Shown: positions 36,294 through 48,218 of the stretch, in pieces
Position numbering within the stretch: the first letter of the stretch is position 1
How the letters are laid out: each line of letters starts with the position of its first letter
Source of the DNA: Pezicula radicicola
Lineage: Eukaryota; Ascomycota; Leotiomycetes; Helotiales; Dermateaceae
Assembly: GCA_003008705.1 (NCBI GenBank)
Contig: PDUO01000024.1
Span: 126,831 to 190,830 of the forward strand
DNA length: 64,000 nucleotides
Direction of reading: 5' to 3'
Program-made: the position numbers and the translations under genes
The notes under the pieces: generated by a model
Database searches by the model: none
Seen by the model: the letters and a program-made list of their open reading frames with translations, nothing else
What the model was told of the DNA's origin: nothing

Positions 36294-37148
36294 TAGAATT
36301 ATCGACGCGGACTGGAGTCACAATTTAAAGACGAGCGGGACTGTATGGCGGAGGACTTGGGGGAGTTGTACATTCTTTGGGTTGCGGGAGGCAGCAGGCC
36401 AGGAGGCAATCTGACAAAAATTACGCAAAAGGGCTCGATATTTATGTTTGGTCATTTTTGGAAAGATACCAAGCATTACGAGACGTCTTGAGTTGGAGTT
36501 ACGGAGGTTAACGGAAATGAAACTCCTTTTGTATAAGTCATATATATTGACATCTGATTCTTCGGTTGCAAAGCATGGCAATGCATGTTATTCACACACT
36601 TGCATCATTATAGGTTGGATTGCTGGAATATTTCTAGTTGATATTGGTGTTGGTGGAATTAATAACTGGATCTTGATGGATGCTTGATTGACTTTTGTTT
36701 GTTTATACTTCTGTCTACTTTCTGGCCCTTGGTGTTTACCGGAGAGAAGAGTTGCATATGTGTGATCCACGAGACCTATGATTTTGAGTTTGCTGATGCT
36801 GATGCTGATGCTGTTGGATAGAGAGTGGCACCTGTTTTGAAAAAATAGAAACACTGTATCCTCAACTGACAAAGGGAATAAGGATTATAACACGTAGGCG
36901 TTCTTTTATCTTTTTTATAACGAACACACACTTATATTACTCCCACCTTCCCAATCATCATTTGAACTAAAGCTGGGTAGGTAACAGGTGATTCCTGCTC
37001 CATAGCTAACTGAACTAACTGCCCATGAAGTCCATTCAACCTCAAAACTCCCCCAAAACGCCATGCTGTTAATACACAACCTCCTGTCTCCAATCTCCGG
37101 CCTCCCATGTCCTTGCCTCTTCAGCATCCATAAATACCTCCAACTCCA
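36294..37148. other. convergent intergenic region between creB and YOS1
   Basis: Both flanking genes end here, so it holds two 3' regions. A short CTGATG tandem (about 36791-36812) is present. No gene recognised. Confidence 0.45.
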
Positions 37149-37893
37149 CTAACCCAATGCAAGCGAGTAGATAATCAAGACGGTATTTATTAGTATCAGC
37201 GGTACTAGATTCCAAGCATAAAAAGTTAGCAATCAATCTAATCAAATCCAATCCAGCCCATAATTCCCTCTCCCTCTTCCCTCCCCCTGGATCCGTCTCT
37301 TCCCCCTGTTCCCTCCGAACCCCATACTCCACTCCTCCACCCCATCTCCATCTCCATTTCTTGCCTTTCCTCCTCCCAATCCTTTCTCATCCCCTCCAAA
37401 AGGGGAAATATAAGAAAGCTAGAAATAAAAGAAAATAACTCACTCCTCATCAAAGTCCGTATACTAGTAATCAAATTAATCAATTTGCTCTTAATACTCT
37501 CTTCGGGGCCACCACTATGTCCACCACCACCACCGAAAGCGGGTTCTGTCGAGGTGGTTGATGACCAACCAACTACGTTAAGAAAAATACATTAGCTAAA
37601 TGTTCTTTCTGTTTGCTTTTTTCGTGTGCATTTTTGGGTGGAGGTTGTGCGCTTGTCGGGAGGCGCTGGGAGGTGTTTGTGGAGGGGAGGGGAATGGTGG
37701 AGGGAGGAGAGAGGGTTATATACCGCGCGCGAGAAATCGATCTTCGGATAGGATTGCCATTGCGTTTACGAGGAGGACGGAGACTGTGAGTTGGGAGTGG
37801 AAGTTTAGCTGAGATATACTTGTAGAGGTGAGTAGGAACAGGACGGAGGAACGAACTGTAGATTATATTTCCGAACAGGAATGAGAGGATCAT
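37149..37893 (-). CDS. YOS1: YOS1-like COPII vesicle protein
   Basis: Four exons, 37857-37893, 37724-37783, 37444-37572 and 37149-37204, encode 93 residues. The join gives MILSFLFGNIIYISVLLVNA, then MAILSEDRFLARVGWSS, a Gly-rich linker, SIKSKLINLITSIRTLMR and IPLILINTVLIIYSLALG. This matches the Yos1/IER3IP1 family end to end: the AILSEDRFLAR motif, the SIK-KLINLI-S-RTLMRIPLI motif and two membrane segments. Yos1 is a small integral membrane protein required for ER-to-Golgi transport. The last intron is 239 nt (37205-37443), five times the usual size, which hides the final 18 codons. The intron 1 acceptor is the least certain boundary. It is divergent from ALG12, another early secretory gene. 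Confidence 0.93.
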
Positions 37894-38348
37894 GGTTGCG
37901 GTTTTTTGCGCTGTCGCGTGGCTTGTTTTCGTGCTGTGCTGTTGGGGAAAGCCGATTTGGAGGACTGTGGAAGATGGTATGGTGTTGTCTTGTTCTAGAT
38001 TGGAGATGGTGGATTGAAGCCAGAAATCTTGTGCACGGGCCATGCGAGGCGTGAACGTCGAAAGGCTACGTTTTGGGGACACGGTTGGGGCTTGACGCGA
38101 TGGGACTACGATGCTATAAATTTAGTTTAGAGATGTATTTTTGGTTTTTACCTTTAGGCTTTGGTTTTGATTGATAAATTATTATTTTTGTATTTATGGC
38201 CTGACTTCAAAGGAAGTAGAAAGTGAAGATTGCAGATACTGTTCATCTGCACCTTGAGCTCCCAGCTCTCAGCTCTCCTCTCCTAGAACACGAGAAGCTC
38301 CAAGTATCAGACAACTTCATCACAGCAGTCAATGCTGGCACATTCAAG
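37894..38348. promoter_or_regulatory. shared divergent promoter of YOS1 and ALG12
   Basis: This 455-bp interval separates the two start codons. The ALG12 side has a CT-rich stretch (about 38255-38290) close to its ATG. No further motif is claimed. Confidence 0.55.
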
Positions 38349-40242
38349 ATGAAGTTGATAGGTAAGTTCCTCTCCTCCCATCTCCCAAAAAATAAATACT
38401 AATAATCAAATAGATATCCTCCTCAACCTCCTAATCCCAACCCTAATCCTCCTCCACCTCCTCCTAGCACCTTACACCAAAGTCGAAGAATCTTTCAACA
38501 TCCAAGCAACACACGATATCCTAGTATATAACACACCCTCCAACAACATCTACGCACGCCTCTCAAACACCTACGATCACTTCACATTTCCCGGCGCAGT
38601 ACCACGTTCCTTCATAGGAGCAGCCTCACTAGCAGGACTCTCTCGTCCAATATTCTCCTTTATATCATTCAAACATGGTCAATTTGTCGTTAGGGCCATT
38701 CTAGGACTGTTCAATGCTGCGACTTTGTTAAAATATAGGAATGGTGTTGAGAGGGCTTTTGGTAGTGACGTTGCTAGGTGGTATGTTCTGTTGCAGGCTG
38801 CTCAGTTTCACGTTATCTTTTATGCTTCGAGGACTTTGCCAAATATGTTTGCTTTTGGACTTAGTGAGTTGAGATTTCTACTGAATTATACTTATTTGCT
38901 AAATCAAGAAATAGCTACGTTGGCGTTCCGTGAATTCCTTCCCTTGCCCGCCGCCGCTGAGAAGCCAGTTACGGAGAGGAGGCTCAGACTGGGTATTTAC
39001 CTCTTCGTACTGGCTGGTGTGATATTTCGCTCCGAAATTGCTCTGTTGTTGTTTACTCAACTTGGATATCTCCTCTTTCCAGTTGTCGGCTCCAACTGGC
39101 TCCGTGCGACGATCAAAGCTGGCCTTCAGAGTGCTGTCATTGCTCTGGTCATCAGTGTACCCATTGATTCATACTTCTGGCAACGCCCTATCTGGCCAGA
39201 ACTGGCTGGTTTCTACTACAATGCCATTCAAGGGAAATCATCAGAATGGGGTACTTCACCTTACTGGTACTACTTTGTGCACTCGATCCCTCGTCTTCTT
39301 CTCAACCCGCTGAGCACGCTAGTTCTGATTCCTTTCGCTGCAACCCTCCAATCCTTCAAGTTTTATAACCGAAGAGTGGCCATGAACCTCATTGCCCCTT
39401 CTCTTTACTTCATTGCTATATATAGTTTTCAACCGCACAAGGAAGCACGATTTATTATCTACGTGGTTCCACCGCTTACGGCCTGTGCCGCTCTTTCGGC
39501 ATCACATATCTGGACTCGGCGAAGCAAGAATCTTCTCTACGGTCTCGCATCACTCGTTCTTGTAACATCAGTACTATTTAGCTTTGCCGCCTCAACAGTC
39601 ATGCTTTTCATTTCCTCTCTCAATTACCCCGGCGGAGCCGCTCTCTCCAAACTTCACACGATCATCGAAAGCGCCAAGCCTGCTCACTCCCCATATGTAC
39701 ACGTACACATGGATGTTCTTTCTTGTATGACAGGCGTGACGCGCTTTCAACAAAACAGACCTGATCTTGTCATTTATGACAAGACTGAAGACGAGCAGGA
39801 ATTACTGCGACCGGATTTCTGGACTAAGTTCGACTATGTACTTGCTGAGGCACCCGAGAAGGTGATTGGGATGTGGGAGGTTGTTGATACTGTGTGGGCG
39901 TATGGTGGAGTTGAGGTATTGAGGCCTTCTTCGCCTATTGAGGATTATGATGTGGGCGCGTCGTATAATGCCAATAATGGCACGAAAGCCGAAGATGGCG
40001 AGGAGATAGTTCGAGGAAAGGAGGATGTGAGGAATGCAGCTGGAGATGACCATGCGAACTTTGGTTCAACTGTGAAAGGTTGGAATATGGATACTGCTGA
40101 TGTCTTGAAGGTGGTTAAAGCCAGAGTGAGAAGCCTGACAGGCGGATGGTGGGTTGGTCCCAAGATGAAGCCTGCCATCTATATTTTGCGAAGAGAAAGA
40201 GAACCGTTAGTCGGGCAACAATCTGTCGAATTTATAAGATGA
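38349..40242 (+). CDS. ALG12: dolichyl-P-mannose alpha-1,6-mannosyltransferase (GT22)
   Basis: A 13-nt first exon (38349-38361, MKLI plus one base) splices to 38414-40242, giving 613 residues. It is an ER multi-pass membrane protein of GT22 that adds the eighth mannose to the lipid-linked oligosaccharide for N-glycosylation. The diagnostic lumenal motif APYTKVEESFNIQATHDIL is at residues 23-41, followed by YDHFTFPGAVPRSFIG. Several hydrophobic helices follow, and the QPHKEARFIIYVVPPL motif of GT22 mannosyltransferases is near residue 375. The C-terminal 70 residues are a less conserved hydrophilic tail. Sibling enzymes (ALG9, GPI mannosyltransferases) are possible, but the first motif fits ALG12 best. 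Codon use changes strikingly from C-rich to G/T-rich along the gene. Confidence 0.92.
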
Positions 40243-41214
40243 GATCTGCCTCTTCTCAAAATACATACCCTTCACACCAACGACAGCTGTGTCCATCGCT
40301 CACCCGACCTTACTTCCAAGCGAGGTTGATGCCTTCCTTCCCCAAGAAATTCAAAGACGAGTACAAAGACAAGCACAAAGACAAATAACAACCCAACAAC
40401 AAGAAAGCATGAGAATTTCGAGGAAGTATTCAAAGTCTCAGCTACAGCATATGTTGTGCGCCCGAGAGGAACAAGTCTTACTAGCGAGTACTCTGCACTT
40501 TGTGGCTTGTTGCAGCCGTTAAAGCAGAGGATATGTGTGGGGAGCGAGCATGACCAACGAGTGATTCCTTTGTTGTGAACAATTTGCTTGAGTTTGTTGT
40601 TGGAAGAGAAGACGAGAGATGGAAGAGATGAAGTGGAAGAAGTCTGGAGTTTGGGAAATGGTTGGGGGGCTAGTTGGATTTGGAAGTGACGATAGAAGGA
40701 AGGAAAGGGCCTTAGGAGGAGAGGAGGAACACCCGTCTTCAACAGGAAAGCGAATGGCATAGGCTACGATATTTCAAATAGCTATTTGTCTTTTGAAGCC
40801 TAAAATCCTGGCAATGTCATACATGAAGCTTCGCTTGACTAGCCGACGAATTCAAGATGCGTTTCCAGGTTACTGAAATATCCTATATTGTTTAGACCAT
40901 TATAATACTCTCTCGGCCCCGCTATCCTCGTTGGTAGGTACAGGTGCAAGTACGGAGTAGTTGGAGGACGGTATTCCGATTCCTTCGGTACTCTCGAGCC
41001 TTCTGCATGTGCCCCTTCCCCTTTCCAAAGTCAGATTGGACTTGTATCAGTCTTACATTAGGCGAGGCCAATCGGGGTAGATCAAGTGTCCGAGAATGTT
41101 AAACCCGCCGGCTTATTCGATGATCTGATAAGATTACGGCTTCCATCAACATACCAACTCTGTTCACTTTTATTCTAACGAATGGGATTTTAAGTAGCCA
41201 AGGTAGCCACAATC
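40243..41214. other. intergenic between ALG12 and Zn2Cys6 regulator genes
   Basis: This 970-bp gap contains the ALG12 3' end and the regulator's promoter. A short GACAAGCACAAAGACAA repeat is at about 40355-40386. The 162-codon minus-strand frame at 40272-40760 shows no family features. Confidence 0.45.
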
Positions 41215-43510
41215 ATGGACATTGGAGCTTCATCAAATGGAACTCCTAATCATCATCTTCATCATGAATCAGCGATGGCTCCAACGCCACCAGACGCTAC
41301 CTCTTCCTCTGCCCGCCCAAAGAAACTAGAACGGTCTTGCATGATGTGTCATCAAAGGAAGATTCGTTGCGACAAACGCTCGCCTTGCTCGAACTGTTCA
41401 CGCGCGGCTGTACTGTGTTATTACCCTAGCCCCCAGCGCGGTGAGAGGAGGCCTCACAAGACGACCATTGCCGACGTCGCCTCAAGACTTGCCATTCTTG
41501 AACGTACAATTACGGCAATTCAAAATGATGCTTCCCAGATAAATCCAATAGTAGAAGCAACTGAAAATTCGACTCGATTTTTGGAGGAACCGAACCCAGA
41601 AATTCTGCAAAATCGACCCCCTTCACCTGCAGATGAGTTATTGGTTCAGGATGGTGGGACAAGTCGTTATTTTAATGAAATTCTGCTCTCTAAGATTCTT
41701 GCGGAGGTAAATTACTATCTCCTAGTTCTTTGAAATGAAATAAAAAAGAATTTAAGAATTATTGCGCTGACCTTGATCTGACAGGAAGAGGAGCTTCGCT
41801 CCGTGCTAGGCAGTCCTAGTGCTGATGACGGCCAATCACCAAACTCATCGTCTTTTGATACTGGAGGCGTATTATTTGGCTCAAATCAGACTGTGGGTGA
41901 TTCTCAGATCCATCAACCAACTCAGTGGCAAGCCATGCAGCTATGGCAAATTTTCCTTACCAATGTTGATCCCATTATCAAAATCCTTCATATTCCCACC
42001 GCTCAGGGCGACATATACGCGGCAATCAATGATATGAACGGCGCTTCTTATGACTTGAAAGCACTGATATTCTCAGTCTACTTCGCTGCTGCTACGAGTT
42101 TAACATCAGACGCTGCTGCAAGCTTGCTCGGCCAGGAAAGGAAAACAGCCATAGAAAGTTACAAGCGCGGACTAGAGCACTCCCTTTTGAGATCAAACAT
42201 CCTGGATACGCCCAGTATGAGGTCTCTACAAGCTTTAACAATATACATTGTGAGTAACCCTAAGATTCTATGCCTAACTAGACCTAAGCTAATATGGTAA
42301 ACAGACGTGCCTCCGAGCATATAACTGTGGTAGAGCTGCTTGGGCACTGAATGGACTCGTCCAAAGGATAGCCCAGTCAATTGGTCTTCATAGGGATGGC
42401 AAGAATTTCAGACTTTCTCCATTTGAAACAGAAATGCGGCGACGTCTGTGGTGTTTTATGCGTTTTACGGATGTTCGCGCAGCAGAAGACTTTGGCATCA
42501 GCCTCGCCACTTCTGACCCGTCGTTTGACACAACTTACCCTTTGAATGTCAATGATAGCGAAATTTCTCCTGGTATGGAGTCACTACCAGTGACCAAGCC
42601 AGGATACACGGATATAACATTTACCTTAATACAAACAGAGGCGTCAAACATTGGACAAAAGATAATTCAGACCCGTGGATCTTCTTCGGTCCCCATGCCG
42701 AGTCAAGAGTCAAGGAGCCAACTTTTCAAAGAGCACATCAGTTACCTTGAAGATACATATCTGAGGCACTGCGACGAAAATATTCCAGTACAACGATTGA
42801 CTGTAATTTCGACTCGTTTACTTGTCTCCAAGATGGAATTTCTTCTGAAACTTCAACAGTCGCTCAACCGAAGTGGTACACCACAGGATGCGTCGTCTTA
42901 CTCTAACGAGGGTACCCTCACAGCAGCATGCAACATTCTTGAGACAAACTTGCAGGTGTTGTCTGATGAGTTGCTAAGGGGATATCGATGGTACTTGAGG
43001 TATGTAGTTTTGGATAGCTTTCATCATTCTAGGCAGCCTGAGACTTGCGTCACCAAGACAAGCCACGCAACTTTGGATTTTGGTCTTTCTCCTTCGCTTT
43101 CTTAGTCGAGTGGTACTAACTTTACAATCGTTAGTACATACTTCCAGTTCCACGTACTCACCTATGTACTATGCCATTTATGTATTAAGCCTCATAGTAC
43201 AAATTCTGCTAGAGCATTCAAATTGGTTGACGACTCTTTCGAAATCGTCAATTTTGACAGAACTCCAGGTTCAAAATGGAACGTCATGCTCCAGTTGAAA
43301 GACAAAGCAATACGTTTACGAGATACTGTAAACTTGCTGGATATGAATTCTGCAGAAAATTTCGCTGGGGTACAGGCCTTAACTGGAGAATTTGGCGAGT
43401 CAAATGATTTTGCTTTTAGCGGTGTACCAAACTGGAACCTGAACGCCTTTACAGATTATTCTGACTGGAGTAATCTTGTCGATGAGAGCTTTGGGATGGA
43501 CGGTTTGTAA
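41215..43510 (+). CDS. Zn2Cys6 fungal transcription factor
   Basis: Exons 41215-41706, 41785-42249, 42305-42999 and 43135-43510 give 675 residues. The binuclear zinc cluster is CMMCHQRKIRCDKRSPCSNC then SRAAVLC, residues 42-68, spacing CX2CX6CX5CX2CX6C, followed by a basic linker and a short coiled coil (VASRLAILERTITAIQ). The middle region has the fungal transcription factor domain (LGQERKTAIESYKRGLEHSL; AQSIGLHRDGKNFRLSPFET with EMRRRLWCFM, about residues 240-370). It is a nuclear regulator; its target cannot be inferred. Its 3' end is 113 bp from the convergent monocarboxylate-type transporter, so regulation of that gene is a possibility. All intron phases agree; the last intron is 135 nt. 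Confidence 0.93.
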
Positions 43511-43623
43511 GTCTATATTAATTCTTTGGTTGTTCTATATATCTACACTCAATCTATTCAACTCTTACACACCACGGAGAAGTCATTCCTCTGCCAACGC
43601 GTCCCACGGCTTTAAATCACCGG

Positions 43624-45199
43624 TTAGAACTTCTCCAGAAGCCTGAAGCCAGTCTTGGAGACTCTAGCACAGAGAATGAAGGTGGAACCTGCCAAACACA
43701 ATATACCAGAGAAAAGCTTCACGCCAAGGAAACTCCCATTCGAATCTGCATATATGGCTCCGGCTATAGGACCACTCGTCAACCCAGCAATGGAGGCTAC
43801 GACAAAGAACATTCCGGTTCGGACACCTATGTCTTGGATGGGAGAAATTTGAGCCACGAGAGCTGGCCCCAAGGAGGCATATGCACCTGAGAAGAAACCA
43901 AAGAAGATCGAAAAGACAATTATAGCAGCATTTCCTGTTGCCGGTATCCAGAGCCCGAGGACCAAAATTGTAGTAACGTACCCGACGATGATGAAGATGT
44001 TGAATTTGCCCACTTTATCGGCCAGCACGCCTGCAGAGAGACGCCCAAAGAGACTACGATGATTGTTAGAAGCCAGCAAAAAGACAATGAGAAGGTCTAG
44101 TTACCTAGCTGCATTTAGTATCGCAACCAAGTATTGTGCCAACTGGCTCCCCATTCCGTCTGCAGTTGCCTGAACGACAATATACGTTATAGGAGCGAAC
44201 ACTCCAAAGGTATAAAAGAAGTTACCGATGACGCTAAGGGAGAAAATGAGCTCAGTGAAGGGGTGAATAAATTCCTTCAAGGAAAGTGTTTTAGGAGTTG
44301 GAGGAAACCTCGCTCTAATTGTCAGATTGGCAATGGTGAGCAAGAACAGGATGAGAAATGCTGAGATTCGTAAGGCCCATCCAAACCCAACACGCTCGAT
44401 CAAATGGCTCAGCATAATTGGGAAAATCACACCGCCAGTGCTAGAGCCAGTTGCGAGAATACCAAAAGCAGCTGCTCTCTTCTTGTCGAAGTAGCCTACC
44501 ACACAATTGAACGCTATGTTGAAAGTCAGCAACTGAATATGACGGCAGAACATGGTACTCACAAGGTGTGAAAATGGCGCTTGCTCCCATGGCACTGCAA
44601 ACACCCTGAGAGAGTAGGATTTGATAGTACTCGGTTGAAATAGACGTCATCATCAATCCGAAGACGTGGAGGAAACTCCCACCCAACAAAACCCAACGCG
44701 GCCCGTAGTTATCATACAATTTGCCAACAACGGGCGACTATATCCAAGTATGAGCTCGTGTGCTAGAGGAATTCGTCTTTAACTCTTACCATTCCCAACA
44801 AGAAGAATATTTGGAGACACACAATCCATGATATTGTACTAGATGAGTATTGCTTGAGAGTATCGGTTTGGTAATAATCTTGAAAGACACCGACACCTAA
44901 CATTTATTAGTTGTTATTGATTGAACTTTTAGTTGGGAGGATGATTTACTGTTAATCCACCCAAACGAGCAGAAAGAGCAACACCATGCGCCGGCTACGA
45001 CCAGCCACCCTTCTAAGCCTCCATCAGGAGCAGTATGGGCTGGGTTAGGGACGGGAGTAATATCTGGAGCGGGTATAGCTTTTTCGGTATCATTTTTCTC
45101 GGACATAGTGTCTCGGCCGGCTGGGTTTCCCTCAACTGACAGTTTTTCTACCTCTGTAGTAGTGGATAGGGAACTTGTTGTGTTATTTCGTACAGACAT
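43624..45199 (-). CDS. MFS monocarboxylate-transporter-like permease
   Basis: Exons 44950-45199, 44790-44896, 44563-44737, 44105-44513 and 43624-44053 give 456 residues. The hydrophilic N-terminus ends in the family motif [16 protein letters not shown]. It is followed by [58 protein letters not shown] and later [19 protein letters not shown], the loop 8-9 motif. About 12 membrane segments are expected. These are hallmarks of fungal MCH/MCT-type MFS proteins. Many do not carry monocarboxylates; related proteins carry riboflavin or other small molecules, so the substrate is open. All four introns have agreeing phases. It is divergent from the AMID-like oxidoreductase gene and convergent with the Zn2Cys6 gene. 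Confidence 0.92.
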
Positions 45200-45941
45200 T
45201 ATTGCTATTCTGCAAGCAAGTTCTAGAATAGACCAGAGAACTGGTAGAATGAGAGATACTGTGAAGAATGGCTGTTTTGGTCACATATGGATGATAGTCT
45301 GTCTTATAAAATCATAGATACTTCGTACGCTCACAGTTAAATTCAGCCTCGAATGAATACACACGCCGCGAAGCGAACACATTGACGTACGATACCTATT
45401 TCTTATTGAGTCTGCGAGGCCTCAATTTTCTAATAGCATACTCCGAGTTCAAAAATTAGATTTCAAATCTAAGACGGCTTTTGTTGGCAATCTCTACTCC
45501 GTATATGACCACGGTAGCAACCCCCTGAGTGCTCGTTCGGCGCGGCCAAAATTGCAGGTCCGTAAGCGAGCGGTCTAACAATCCAAACGTGCTGACACCG
45601 AACTGCGGAGCCGAGAGCGCCGTGTAGCAACATGAGGACAGGTGCTTATATCCGTCAGGCAAAACAAATTGATTCTTCCTAAGAAAAAAAGCCTGGAAGA
45701 TAATTCTTACCTACGTACCCTTCGCACCTCCAATCTGCAAATCTCGGAATCAGAAAGTTCCCGGTCTAGTTGAGGAAGTCATACTAGTATTCCTTCGATT
45801 CCCCGAATATCGGAGTTGGGAGTCTTGGTGGTCTAGTACCTAGATACTCCATACGACATCAAAGACCATCTAGCACCAAACACAAACACAAACACAAACC
45901 ATCACCCCTCCAAAACTCTAGAACCAAAAACCCCTCCAAAA
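45200..45941. promoter_or_regulatory. divergent promoter between permease and AMID-like genes
   Basis: A 742-bp head-to-head interval. An ACAAAC microsatellite lies at about 45878-45899 in the leader of the AMID-like gene, where the sense strand is nearly devoid of G. No other feature was seen. Confidence 0.5.
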
Positions 45942-47401
45942 ATGTCCCTCAAAAAAGGTCTAATCCTCACCCGCATAATCCTAACATCTCTCCCCCTAAT
46001 CTTCCATCAACTCACCTCGAAACTCCGGTCCCTCATTCACAAATACACCTACAAACCCGTCGATCACCCAAAAACAATAATAATAATCGGAGCATCCTTC
46101 GGAGGTTATTTTCTCGCTACTACCCTAGCGAATTCTATCCCAACCGATTATCGTGTTCTTTTGATAGAGAAGAAAAGTCATTTTAATTTTAGTTGGATTT
46201 TTCCTAGGGTTTCGGTTGTTGATGGAGGACATGAAGAAAAGGCTTTTATTCCTTTTGGTCCTGGGATTTCTCAGTTACCTGAGGGGAGTTTGAGTATGGA
46301 GAGGGGGACTGTTGTTGATGTTTGCGAGAAAAGTGTGACGCTTGGGGATGGGAGGAGTTTTGAGTTTGAGTTTTTGGTTGTTGCTACGGGATGTAAAGGG
46401 TGGAGTCCTTGGGGTGAGGATGGGATGTTGGAGAAGAGGGATGGGATGAGGGTTTTTAGGGAGATGCAAGAGCGTATTAAGGGGGTTGAGAGTCTTGTTG
46501 TTGTTGGTGGGGGGGCTGTTGGTGTTGAGTTGGTTGCTGATGTTAAGTGTTTGTATCCGACGAAGAGAGTTGCTTTGATTCATTCTAGGGAGATGTTGCT
46601 AAATGCTTTTGGGCCGAGGTTACATGAGTATGCGATGAGGGAGTTGGGAAGTTTGGGGGTTGAGGTTTTTTTGGGGGAGAGGGTTGTGGTTGAGGATGAG
46701 AGGGATTCGGCTGTTACTTTGAAATCGGGGCAAGTTGTTCCTTATGATTTGTTGGTAAGGTTTTCTTTTATTCTCCTTCTTAAACCCCCTTTATACTATT
46801 TATACAGTGAATCTTTTTTTTGGGAAGACTGCTAAGAAAAATACATAGGTCAAATGTACTGGTTCAAAACCAGCATCCGATATCATCGCCCCTCTATCAC
46901 CAACTTCCATCTCGCCGACCGGTACTATCCTGGTTAAAAAGACCCTTCAGATCCTCGATCCGAAATTTTCAAATATCTATGCGCTTGGTGATGTAGCTGA
47001 GACGGGTGGTGTTAGAATGGGAAGAGCTGCTGCTATACAAGCTCTGGTTGTTTCTGAGAATATCGTACGATCTATAAAGGGGAGAGCACTCAAAGAGTAT
47101 AAACCGATTTCCCTTTTGGAGGCGGGTATTGATTTGACTCTTGGTTTGGTAAGATATTTTCCCATTGATGTCCCTTTGTTCTTTTCTTAATGGGTTGTTG
47201 GGGCAGAGGGAAAAGAACTTATTAGCTGACTTTTTACTTGTGGGGGTATTTTAGACAAAGGGCGTGGCGTACTTTAAGGATGGGGATCAAGAGTTTTTGT
47301 TCCCTGGGAAGAAGGAGATTGCGCTTAATTCGGAGAATATGTGGAGGTTGAATGGAGCGAGGCCTTTTGTTGATGAGGGGTATGATATGAAGGATGTTTG
47401 A
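45942..47401 (+). CDS. AMID/FSP1-like FAD-dependent oxidoreductase
   Basis: Exons 45942-46754, 46849-47148 and 47255-47401 give 419 residues. A hydrophobic N-terminal segment (KGLILTRIILTSLPLIFHQL) may anchor the protein in a membrane. The FAD-binding fold starts with TIIIIGASFGG and an acidic strand end (VLLIEKKSHF). The NAD(P)H Rossmann motif is VVVGGGAVGVELVADV near residue 190. The second FAD contact is IYALGDVAETGG. This order matches pyridine-nucleotide-disulfide oxidoreductases of the AMID (AIF2/FSP1) group, which reduce quinones with NAD(P)H. No redox-active CxxxxC is present, as expected for that group. Substrate and location are inferred. The coding strand is C/A-rich for the first 150 nt and then extremely G/T-rich. 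Confidence 0.9.
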
Positions 47402-48218
47402 TGGATGGGTTTGTGGTCTTGAAATTAGATTTGGATGACAGTTTGGGGTTGTGGTTTTAGAGAGAAGGGGCTTTTGTAGATAGAATGTATTTAGATATGC
47501 ATCTCGTCTGTATCTTTGATTCTCTTTTTGAGAATCAATTAAGTGTTATTCTAGTCAATCGGGATGTCTACTAGAGTCAGAGTTTAGGTGTGTGCAGTAT
47601 GCAACGATGTGCAAGATGAAGATAATTCTCCAAGTCGAATTTTCGAAGTCCACTCAAATTGCTACTCAGCAGTTCTACTTCATAGCGTCTTTATACTAGG
47701 CCTGATTGTTTCTACACCGGCTTCCTTTTGTTTTGAGGAAACACAAATTAAGTCAATAATTAGGGGAGTAATAAACTTCTTTTCACGGGTAAATTGCTTT
47801 TTAAGAGATTGTTTTCAATAAAGCCTTATATTAAGTGAGTTGCTTGAAATAACTCAAACCAAGTAGGTTGCCCAAATTGAGTAAGTTACTCAAGCCAAGT
47901 GAGTTACTCAAAATGATGTCTTAGAAGCAATTGACACGGTACTTTATTGACTTTGGTGTGCTGTTGAGAGAAGCGATCGCTAATTTCTGTATTTCAACAC
48001 AAAGCATTTCGCTCATACTCATATGCTATGCTACGTGTACTACAAACATGGAAACTAAATATTGCTTTATACGGAAGTATTCTAGAATGAGAACCACAAT
48101 GGAATTATGGTAGAGTTGTAGGAAAACAGTTATAGTACTGTTCTACGATTTGTAGGGTAGCTCATTGAACAATATATATATTTGCATACAAAATTCTGCT
48201 CCCAACAAACAAGACCCT
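47402..48218. other. intergenic between AMID-like gene and tRNA-Lys
   Basis: No protein gene recognised. A patch at 47831-47912 contains diverged units of the 18-bp repeat in the inverse orientation. Confidence 0.45.
47831..47912. repeat. diverged units of the 18-bp satellite, inverse orientation
   Basis: AAGTGAGTTGCTTGAAATAA, CTCAAACCAAGTAGGTTGCC, GAGTAAGTTACTCAAGCC and AAGTGAGTTACTCAAAATG are about four units in a row. They match the complement of the unit at 54106-54350 (CAAGTGAGTTACTCAAGT) with a few changes each. Confidence 0.6.

Noticed and set aside
37573..38082. 170-codon minus-strand frame
   Set aside because: It reads through YOS1 exons 1 and 2 and their introns; the spliced YOS1 product explains the conserved part.
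40272..40760. 162-codon minus-strand frame beyond ALG12
   Set aside because: No recognisable motifs; it looks like the complement of the ALG12 3' region and low-complexity sequence.
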